NCBI GenBank assembly: GCA_903772945.1
Contig: CAICTM010001635.1
Location: 1 to 25,297, forward strand
Origin: Seminavis robusta
Taxonomy: Eukaryota > Bacillariophyta > Bacillariophyceae > Naviculales > Naviculaceae
Direction: 5' to 3'
DNA: 25,297 nucleotides
The position numbers and the translations under genes were made by a program. Below are positions 1-7,883 of this stretch, piece by piece. Under the pieces are notes generated by a model, which did not search any database, had not been told where the DNA came from, and was given only the letters and a program-made list of their open reading frames with translations. Position 1 is the stretch's first letter; every line of letters begins with the position of its first letter.

Positions 1-1440
1 GACCCAACCTACTCAGGTGTTGTGTCCTTGCAGGGCATCCGTCTGGTTAGTTTCTAGGCTGAGTTGAATGGGCTTGAACTCTGGCAACGGACATTGGCAA
101 CGCATACCTGGAAAGCTACACGACTGAGAAGGTGTGTTTTATTGCTGGTGGGAGTTTGGAGACATGGCTGGGCATACGATGAAGATGATCAAGGCCCAAT
201 ATGGCCTCAAGTCATCAGGCAAATGTTGGCATGATAGACTGTATGATGTGCTTCACGGATTTGGCTTCAAAGCCCTCTAAGGCTGAGCCAGATATCTGGA
301 TGCGTGATTGTGGCGACCACTATGAGTACATCGGTTGCTATGTTGAAGACCTATTGATAGCTTCCAATCAACCTCAAGTCATCATCGATCTACTGCAGGC
401 TCCACCACACAAGTTCAAACTCAAAGGAACTGACCTGTACCTTCCATCTGGGATGTGACTTTTGAAAGGGATGGCGACGAAATCCTGTCCATGACACCAA
501 GAAAGTACATTGAACGTGTCAAGCCCAGTATGTATCCTTGTTTGGGGAGAACCCTCCACTAAGGTAACCAGTCACAGTGGAGAAGAACGACCACCAGAGC
601 TTGATACCTCTCCTCTCCTGATGATGATGGGATCTCAAAATACAGTCCCTGATTGGAGCATTGCAATGGGCAATTTCACTTGGGAGATTTGATATTGCAG
701 TCTCTGTAATGTCAATGTCTCCTTCAGGGTGGCACCCAGAGTGGGGCACCTGAAAGACTCAAGAGGATCATGGATTCTTGGTCAAGATGAACCAGGCAGG
801 AATCAGGATCCGCACCAACGAGCAGACTACTCTCAACTGGAATACCGAACTACGACTGGACAAGGACGGTCTATGGGGAGCACAGGAGGAACTCCCAGTA
901 GATGCCCCACAGCCAAAGGGCAAGCCGGTAGTATTGACGACCTACGTGGATGCAAATCTATACCACGATTGGGTCAATGGCAAGGCAGTCACTGGTGTAC
1001 TGCACTATGTGAACCAGACCCCATTCGAATGGTACTGCAGAAGCAAGCTACTGTGGAAGCAGCCACATACGGCTCTGAGTTCGTTGCTGCTAGGGTTGCA
1101 CCCAACAGGCCATTGCAGCCAGAGTTACACTCAGGTTCTTGGTGTGGAGGTAAAGGGGCCAACATACATGTTTGGCGACAATGGGTCTGTGTGACAAGTT
1201 CCACCCAGCCCCATCGCCCTCAAGAAGAGACATCACGCCCTCTCCTACCACTTCGTCAGAGAAGCCATTGCCGCAGGGCCCATCTCGTTTCATCATCTAC
1301 CGGAGCAATCAACCCCGCAGACATCCTGACGAAACACTGGGTTACTCCCAGATATGGCCATTCTGAAGGCAGTTCTGTTCTGGCAAGGAGACACAGCTGA
1401 TCTCCTAGACACCACCATGGAACACATCAAATGGTGGGGA
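1..1440 (+). pseudogene. Decayed Ty1/copia retrotransposon pol (reverse transcriptase and RNase H end)
   Basis: This is the 3' part of a copia-type polyprotein, entering from outside the window. Frame 1 from base 1 reads the reverse transcriptase core (DPTYSGVVSLQGIRLV, later AELNGLELW, then YGLKSSGKCWHDRLYD and AEPDIWMRDCGDHYEY). It is followed by the RNase H region (TTYVDANLYHDWVNG, then EAATYGSEFVAAR) and the usual C-terminal stretch (KKRHHALSYHFVREAI, then GAINPADILTKHW). The reading needs several frame changes (around 100-200, 1035, 1110 and 1295) and passes stops such as TAG at 55-57 and TGA at 1192-1194. The catalytic YVDD box reads YVED near 340-352, so even an intact frame would probably be inactive. 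The family call is secure; the exact break points are approximate. Confidence 0.9.
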
Positions 1441-1444
1441 GCGA
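1431..1444 (+). other. Candidate polypurine tract of the copia remnant
   Basis: A purine-rich run (ATGGTGGGGAGCGA) lies just after the end of the pol remnant and directly before TGAGTG, a plausible LTR start. In copia elements the plus-strand primer sits at exactly this place. The assignment rests on position and composition only. Confidence 0.4.
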
Positions 1445-2060
1445 TGAGTGAAATCCACGTGAACTCCCATTGTGTTGCGAAGCAGCTGTGCTGTTTAGCC
1501 AGGTGGAAGAATCGCTGTGACATCTGTATACTCCACAGTAGGGTCAGCAGTGCAGCCATCTGGCAATACAGAAATAGCTGAGAACTCTATATACCCAAGG
1601 ATGATGCAGTTCTTCAGCCAAGACAATATAGAAAGTTAGCTTGCCAGCACCAGCCAAATGAGATGCAAGAGAGCCAAAGCTGCATGGCTGAGTGCTGTCG
1701 AGGATTTTGTGTTCAGTTGATTTTAGCATAGTTTAAAGAAGAAGAAGTAATGAAAGGATTTTGTGTTCAGTTGATTTTAGCATAGTTTAAAGAAGAAGAA
1801 GTAATGAAAGGATAGTTGACCAGATACAGCCTCAATAGCACTAGTTTCCCCACAGTTGAAGCCTTCCTGTGTGGATTGTGCCAAGGCAAAGAGTGAGTTG
1901 TTCAATCATTGCTGTGGAGATTGAATAGCAGCGGCAGCCAGCTTTGTGGCTGGCCCATTCCCACTTTCAGAGGAGTGAGGCTCCAAGCAGAGCTCTCCAC
2001 TCCAGCCAGCTCTTTGTGCATCTACCCTGACTGGATCTCATCGCAATGTCAACGATACTA
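1445..2060 (+). repeat. Probable 3' LTR of the copia remnant
   Basis: The stretch after the pol remnant is non-coding and can be aligned by eye with a second copy near 4600-5200. Shared blocks, in order: TGATGCAGTTC (1602), an AGATGCA block (1662), the GAAGAAGTAATGAAAGG/AGTTGACC block (about 1790-1820), TTCAATCATTGCT (1901), CAGAGCTCTCCA (1988) and TTGTGCATCTACC (2015). The 5' boundary is taken at TGAGTG behind the purine tract. The 3' boundary is soft, because similarity fades after about 2030-2060. The two copies differ by many substitutions and small indels, so they are old or belong to different subfamilies. Confidence 0.6.
1701..1813 (+). repeat. 54-bp direct tandem duplication inside the LTR
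   Basis: Two adjacent 54-bp copies (1701-1754 and 1755-1808) start AGGATTTTGTGTTCAGTTGA and end in GAAGAAGTAATGAA, with the first bases of a third unit (AGGAT) following. The copies look identical by eye. The related LTR near 4900-4950 has only one copy, so the duplication happened after the two LTRs separated. Confidence 0.92.
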
Positions 2061-2600
2061 CGATGATTCATCAGTATCAGCACTGCTAATACGGTCAGCC
2101 AAAGCACAAAGGTCCTTACCACACAGACCGAGTCAATAACAATGGCACTGTACGGCTCCGACATACTACCACCAGTAGCGGCACAGTCTACCAGACTTGG
2201 AACATAAGGTATTTACACCCATACAAGGCCTGATCCCCTTGTAGGATTGCCATCGTGCGACGCACATGTCTACATCCAATCTCCGGAGAGTGCCCCGCAC
2301 TTTAATTCATATGTTCTCCTTGTCCGACTGATGTCGTGCCTTCCGTGACCCTTGTCAGGGGGCGAATGCAATACACGGCTCTTAGCCTTATTCGCGACTC
2401 GATCCTAGATAGGGTTTGAGTTCGACTCATGACTGAGTCTTTCGTGAATAGTCATTGAGACAGGGTTCTCATGACCGCTAGTCATACTAGGTCGATGGTG
2501 AAACATCGCGTTCAGATCTACGATCCTTTGATTGTAGATCTCTCTCGTTGATTAGTTTTCATAGCTTTCTAATCCTCTCATAACTTTCATTCTCTCAAAC
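2061..2600. other. Non-coding stretch with a cluster of short dyads
   Basis: I see no gene here. Between about 2400 and 2541 there are several short inverted repeats. The best is AGATCTAC at 2514-2521 with GTAGATCT at 2534-2541, extendable by two Watson-Crick pairs and one G-T pair. Others are CTCATGACTGAG near 2428 and CGATG/CATCG near 2493-2508. The following 2540-2620 is T/C-rich. It may be the end of another, unrecognised repeat element, but I cannot show that. Confidence 0.5.
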
Positions 2601-3975
2601 TCAAAACACTCGAAAGATCTTTACACTAGCTTTTAGCGTAGTGCACTTGGTTTGTCGCCTAGATCCCGACAATCTTTGCGTGCCAGAGGAGATGTTGCAT
2701 CTTTCTTCTTGAATCCTAGTCGCCTCCTCCACTGCCTCCACTGCCTGCTTCTTGGCTGCTTCTTCTTGTGCTTTTATGGCATTCAGCTTCGCCTGAATTC
2801 TTGCTTGCTTTTTGAGCTTGGCAATGTGTTTCTTGACTTCCTGGTCTACGGCTTTATCCATGTCTTTTTCAGATTTGCAGAGCTTGCAGGCGATAGTTGC
2901 AATAGATTCGACAAGTTCCAGGGTAGCGTCTGGGTTCATTGCCCGAAAAACTGCCATAAGGTTCCTCCACCTAGCCCACCGCTGGGTGTATGTGCAATAG
3001 GACTGAACACCACTCTTTTCCATGCCCAATACCCTGGCTTTTGCATCTTCTTCTTTTTTGTAGCTGTATGCACTGCCTTGACTTTGGCAAAATCATCCTT
3101 TTCTGGCTGCCATGCATTGGGGTATGTTTCCGAAAATCCTGGTCTAACATGATCCCAATCAATTGCTGCAAGCTCATCCTGTGTATAAGGCATTGTGTAT
3201 TGATGTCTCACCACTCCTAGGACTTCACATACCGCAACAACGGCAGACTTGCATCTAAAGAAGATTGGGGGGGGGGGGTTGGATTGGCATTGTACTGAAT
3301 GGCAGTCGTCATTGATTCCTTTGCTTTTTGTGTCACGAAGTATGTCTGGTTCCCCGAGGTGATTCGCAGGGCCTGGCGATCTGGATCAATAGCAGGCTGA
3401 AGAGACTTCGAAGTATAGACATCCCACCATGCGTTCCCAAGTACATTATGTGCTGCCATCCACAATATCATGCCGTGGCGCTGATTCTCAGTTCCGGCAG
3501 GTTCAGTGGTTCCAAAGGGGTCTAGCTGAAGGAAAATGCTCTGATCCCTCACTTCATTTTGATTGCCAAAGATAGACGGTGGTGTTCTTGCCAGCTTAAG
3601 AGAAAGCTCTCGCAAGGTGAATGCAATGTCCTCTGAAATGCCTTCCCCAGTTTTGTCTCGATCCACAATCGTAATTTCCCATGCAGAGATCAAGATTTCA
3701 GGCCTTGGGAGTTCAAGCAGCATCTTGAGATATTCATGGGATGCCAGGGCTACTGCATAGCACTTCTTGTGGAGACAAACTGCATCAGGAAAAGGCAATG
3801 GTTGGCCATACTTGGCGAAGCATTTGTTGAAGCGATCAGTACATTCCTTCTGAAGGTCCACTCGGCAGTCTGTTGGCTGTGGCTTGAAGCTGTTCCAAAG
3901 CAAAAGAAGAGCCTCCTGGTCCGTCATTTCCTCGGCTGTGTCTGTTTCCTCGACAGCTGTTTCAGTTTCCGTCAT
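2601..3975 (-). pseudogene. Unrecognised gene with two homopolymer frame breaks
   Basis: I do not recognise this protein. The first frame starts best at the ATG at 3975 (MTETETAVEETDTAEEMTDQ), since the frame upstream of it looks non-coding, and runs to a stop at 3217-3219. A second frame is open from the C12 tract (G12 on the plus strand, 3267-3278) and contains DELAAIDWDHVRPGFSETYP. A third frame is joined best at the A6 run (plus-strand T6, 3054-3059) and contains RWARWRNLMAVFRAMNPDA, then a Lys/Glu/Ala-rich, probably coiled-coil stretch (KKHIAKLKKQARIQAKLNAI) ending at 2601. One extra base in each homopolymer would give a single frame of about 458 residues. No signal peptide or membrane segment is visible. 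The first break could instead be a 50-nt intron (GTGAAG...ACACAG), which is short for this window. The last about 30 residues look non-conserved in character and may come from inserted repeat DNA. Confidence 0.6.
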
Positions 3976-4115
3976 TGCGCTAGTGCGTCGGTGGTAACAA
4001 GTAACTACGGATCTTCGTCGTCTCCCGTTGTAAATTCGGGGCATTTTGTGGACTGTGCTCATGTGGCCATCGTTGGAGTGGAGTCTAGTCGCTCCGTGGA
4101 AGGACACGATACGAC

Positions 4116-4163
4116 GGAGTGCCATCGTTCAATGACGATGGAGTGCCATCGTTCAACGACCGT
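4116..4163. repeat. 24-bp tandem repeat with internal dyad
   Basis: Two units with a 24-bp period begin GGAGTGCCATCGTTCAA (4116 and 4140). The junction holds a hairpin: CCATCGT at 4122-4128 pairs with ACGATGG at 4135-4141. It lies about 140 bp upstream of the presumed start of the broken minus-strand gene, so it would be in its promoter region. Confidence 0.8.
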
Positions 4164-4340
4164 TGACCGAATGAAACGCATTGACCCTGCTAGTACATTT
4201 TCTACAGCCTTGCCACGTAGGAAAAGAGGTCTTCCAATGTGGGTACGGTAGGGTACGGCCGACGATCATGGTCGTCATGTTGTAGTCTAGTAATAGAATT
4301 CTATTGTAAGACTACTCTGAGTACGACCGTGTCATCATTG

Positions 4341-4460
4341 TCGGAGTTTTCGAATTAGGGCAGAGTTTTCGATTTAGGGCAGAGTTTCAAACTCTGTCCT
4401 AAATTAGGGCACAAACTCTGCCCTAATTTAGGGCAGAGTTTCAAACTCTGCCCTAATTAA
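4341..4460. repeat. Cluster of nested inverted repeats (AGGGCAGAGTTT units)
   Basis: A roughly 14-bp unit, TTAGGGCAGAGTTT, recurs in both orientations. TTTAGGGCAGAGTTT (4373-4387) faces AAACTCTGTCCTAAA (4389-4403) around one C. AAACTCTGCCCTAA (4413-4426) faces TTAGGGCAGAGTTT (4428-4441) around one T. The latter also faces AAACTCTGCCCTAA (4443-4456) around one C. Two further direct, less complete units lie at 4341-4372. The middle arm can therefore pair with either neighbour. Origin unknown: it could be the terminal repeat of a small non-autonomous transposon, or replication-slippage product. Confidence 0.9.
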
Positions 4461-4599
4461 GGGACAGTGCTCGCACCTCTGTGGACAGACGTCAAACGTG
4501 CACGGCTCGTAGCATTGTGACATCATACACGACTGCGAATATGCACGATTGAGGCACGCTCCTGAAAACAAGCTCCTACGACGTTTATGACAACCACCA

Positions 4600-5200
4600 A
4601 GCCAAATGTCCATGTCACAACAGCAAAAACGTCGTGTCGCATTATAACGTAGGATTTCAGTCTTCAGATGGTCTGATGGAAACATCGCTACTGCATCTGT
4701 GCACTCTTTCAGTACAAAGAGCAGTGTCACCATCAGACAAGATAGAAACAGCTGTAGAGGACATAAAGTTCCACTGCAAGGAAGGGTGATGCAGTTCCTC
4801 ATCCATGACCTATCTAAACAGATGGCTTGATCTAACCAGCCAAAAGAGATGCATGGATCTGTATCCTGCAAGGCTGAATGATGGAGAATTCTTTGACGCC
4901 AAATCTGTGTTTGTGTTTATGTTATAGATTAAAGAACTAATGAAGAAGTAGTTGACCTGAGAAACAGACCCAACAGCACAAGTAGAGCTCTGCAGTAGAC
5001 CGGTTCCTGTATGGCCAGTGCCAGGGTATTGAGCAATTAGACTGTTCAATCATTGCTTCCACAGTGATTGAATAGGATTGGCTGCCAGCCTTGGGCTGGC
5101 CTTTCCAGCGCCAGTGGAAGGAGATCTCCACCAAACAGAGCTCTCCATCCCAGCTCTTGTGCATCTACCAACTGAGTTCCTCTGGAATTCATAGGATTAA
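4600..5200 (+). repeat. Solo-LTR-like copy, diverged from the LTR at 1445-2060
   Basis: This segment shares ordered blocks with the first LTR: a CAGTG...CCATC...GACAA...AGAAA(C/T)AGCTG stretch (about 4720-4757), TGATGCAGTTC (4787), AGATGCATGG (4849), AAGAAGTAGTTGACC (about 4944), TTCAATCATTGCT (5045), CAGAGCTCTCCA (5135) and TTGTGCATCTACC (5157). No pol-like coding sequence flanks it on either side, so it is probably a solo LTR left by recombination or a fragment. Both boundaries are approximate, and I found no convincing target-site duplication. Confidence 0.55.
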
Positions 5201-5308
5201 CAGAGTCGCATAGACACGCACAAGAGTGGCCACATGTGGAAAACGAGGAAGACATCTAGAAGTTAGTTTTTCTTGGCAGAAACCAGCGTTGGCGCTACCA
5301 CTAGATCA

Positions 5309-7654
5309 CTACTCGCAAGGAACGCAGTCACAACCACAAAGAGAGGTTCCCTGGCATACTGGAATTTCACTCTTCACTTGGTAGCACTGTCCACCAAAAC
5401 ACTTCAACTGCTGTGGATCCAGTTTGCCACATAGTCTTTCAGGGATGCTGCCTGACAAGGATGCATTTGCCACTACCAAGCTTGTCAAGTCATCCAGAGC
5501 AAGCATCTCTGTTGGAATTGTACCTGATAGATTTGTATTGCGCATTTCTAGCTTCTTCAGACTTGAAAGTAGACCCACTTCTGTGGGAATAGAACCAATG
5601 AACTCATTGTCATTGATGTGCAGTTGTTGTAGACAACTGAGCTTTGAAAAGAGATCAGGTGGAAGTGTTCCCTCCATCTTGTTAGAGCCAAGTTTTAAAC
5701 TGAACAGATCTAACAGAATGAAAGACAAGCATAGCATGAGAACAGGATCTTTCAACAAACTAAGGCTTTCTGTACTTACGAGTCAATGCAAAAAGATCTT
5801 CGGGCAAAGTCCCAGTGATCGAGTTGCCAGGCAAGGTCAAAGATTCCTAAAACAGAGTCATAATGACTTGTAAGCAGCAAACCCAAGAAATCGATCAAGA
5901 TCTTCACAACAACAACAACACCACCACACTCACCAACTTTGTCAAACCACCAAGCTCAGCTGGTATTGTTCCAATGATCTTCCAGTTTTTCAACATTAAA
6001 TAGGACATGTTTCTAAGAAAGCCAATCTGGGCTTTCAAGGGCAAGGAGAGGATAAAGTGAGAGAGAGTCAGTCGCCAATCATCACAATTTCCACCACACA
6101 GCCCCTTTGGCAAACACTAACATGGAATAGGCATCGCTTCTCCAAAAGTCCTGCTCACCAAGCTGAGACATTCCAGCTGGTGCATGTTGCCAACAACATC
6201 TGGGAGAACAGATGCAGTGTCCAGTCCAGGGCTATTATCAAGATAAAACACTTCCAGCTGTTTCAACTTTAAAAACTCTTTGGGGAACGATCCTGAATTG
6301 CATGGTTTGTATAGACAGCCGAGGGTTTCAAAATGTCAGCAGCTGTATGGAGTCAATGCTGGTACACGCCAAGGAAGCCAAACACATACCTGTCAGATTT
6401 GATTTGACGAGCTGGAAACGTGTGAGGTTGGATAAATTGCCAAGCTCAGTAGGGATTGTCCCAAATACCATTTCATTGTGCGCAATCACAAGATAGTCAA
6501 GAACTCTCAGTAGACCAAACTCTGTTGGAAGAGTGCCAGAGAGCCCTGTGGTACTCAAAATTAATTCAGTCAGTTTTGTAAGATGTCCAATCTCTGTTGG
6601 GATACCCCCCCTCAGCTCCAGTTGTCGATTGAATATGAGAAACTGCAAACTATGGCCAAGCAATGAAATCTCTGGTGGAAGCGTTCCTTCCAGATTATTG
6701 GCATCCATGAATGATAATCCCTTGATTGCACCCATCCCATTGCAGTATGATTCGGGACTCATATCTTGGCCTACAAAAAACTGTTCCCAGTTGCATTCAT
6801 TGGTTTCCCAATCCATCCAGCCATGCTTTTTGACCCAATAGTCTCCACGTGTAGAATAGTAGAACGTGGCCAAAGCAAATCTCTGTGTCAGTCTCCATTC
6901 TGGCAGATCCTGGAGTGTAGAGTTTTGGTTGTTGTTGTTGAGATTGGTAGTCAGCCATTGATAGGCCTTGGACTGAGGAGTCCTGGGGTTTTTCTAAAGC
7001 TTCCAGTGTATACTCTGGTAGATTGAGAGAATCCAAAAAGCTTGTTGGTGCCATTGTTGGTGGTGATGTTGCTTCTAGAGCTCCAGAAATTTCAATGGCT
7101 GTTGATTGGATGTATGTGTTGCTGGTGCTGCGATTTCCTGTATTAAACACTGCCATAAATGCCAAAAGTACCACAACCACTGCCAATAGAACCACATTGA
7201 CTTCCAACGAAAGGACACGAAGCAACCTTTGTCTCCAGTACTGCTTGGACCTTCCTTGGGTTGACTGAGAAGTTGTTCCTACATGTACATTCTGGTTTAG
7301 TAGATTGATATCTTCATGATTTTCGTCTCTCATGTTACTGGCATGTATCACAAGAGCATCGACAGGTGCTTGGTCCTGTCCGATGCCATCTACAGCAAAG
7401 GCACCAGGCAATGTGATGTGCCTGCCTGGCGGTAATGATGGAAAAGAAGAGCGTTCTTCTTCTGATGTTGCTGGGGATACTGGTACTCCCATTGCCGGTC
7501 TCATCATCTGTGTAACGTCGTGCCATGTAGACATTGTATGACTCTTCTCTGGTTGTGGATTGCTTTCCTTGTTGATGGAAGTCATCTCTACATCATCGGA
7601 AGCCCTCTTTCGGGCTATCTCTACAAGAATGTCAAAGTCACCATCTTCATTCAT
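5309..7654 (-). pseudogene. Leucine-rich repeat single-pass membrane protein, five exons, one frame break
   Basis: Exon 1 is 7654-6390, exon 2 6292-6122, exon 3 6031-5934, exon 4 5846-5780 and exon 5 5709-5309. The introns (97, 90, 87 and 70 nt) all start GT and end AG, and phases agree. About 666 residues result if one base is dropped at the A5C4 run (plus-strand G4T5, 6985-6993). There, the frame ending TLEALEKPQ must change to the one reading TPQSKAYQWL and ATFYYSTRGDYWV. The N-terminal about 148 residues have no signal peptide and are presumably cytosolic. One membrane helix follows (VNVVLLAVVVVLLAFMAVF, residues 152-170), then a Pro/Thr linker (PPTMAPT) and an ectodomain of plant-type LRRs (GTLPPEIS, GTLPTEFG, GTIPTELG, GTIPAELG, GSIPTEVG, GTIPTEM), closed by a Cys-rich C-terminus (CGCDCVPCE). 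No kinase domain is present. A receptor-like or adhesion role is inferred. It may be a functional gene with an assembly error. Confidence 0.85.
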
Positions 7655-7883
7655 CCTTATTGAAACATATTATGTTGTTGTTACATGCTGTTGGCCTCAA
7701 TTTGCCACTACCGGTAGCTCTAGCTAGGCTAGCTAGCTAGTAGTTGTTTTGCTGTTTTGGTGTTTGCTGCTTTCTTTTTTTTGGATGCTCTTTCGAATGA
7801 ATCATTTCCTTTTGAGAGCACGCTGACGAAAGCATCCATTCGACGCTTTTTCAAGTTTTTTGAGGTTCAGGCCTCATCCGACC
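7655..7883. promoter_or_regulatory. Divergent intergenic region (likely shared promoter)
   Basis: This 229-bp gap separates the start of the LRR gene (minus) from the start of the UBR/oxygenase gene (plus), so both promoters should lie here. It contains three overlapping or adjacent copies of the palindrome CTAGCTAG (7720-7727, 7729-7736, 7733-7740) and a T-rich run (7774-7783). I see no TATA box that I would defend. Confidence 0.5.

Noticed and set aside
3177..3226. 50-nt intron explaining the first break in the unrecognised gene
   Set aside because: GTGAAG...ACACAG keeps the frame, so it is not excluded, but it is shorter than every other intron here, and the frame is already open from the C12 tract, which explains the break more simply.
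4341..4460. CRISPR-like array
   Set aside because: The units alternate in orientation with one-base spacers and the window is eukaryotic; there are no unique spacers of regular length.
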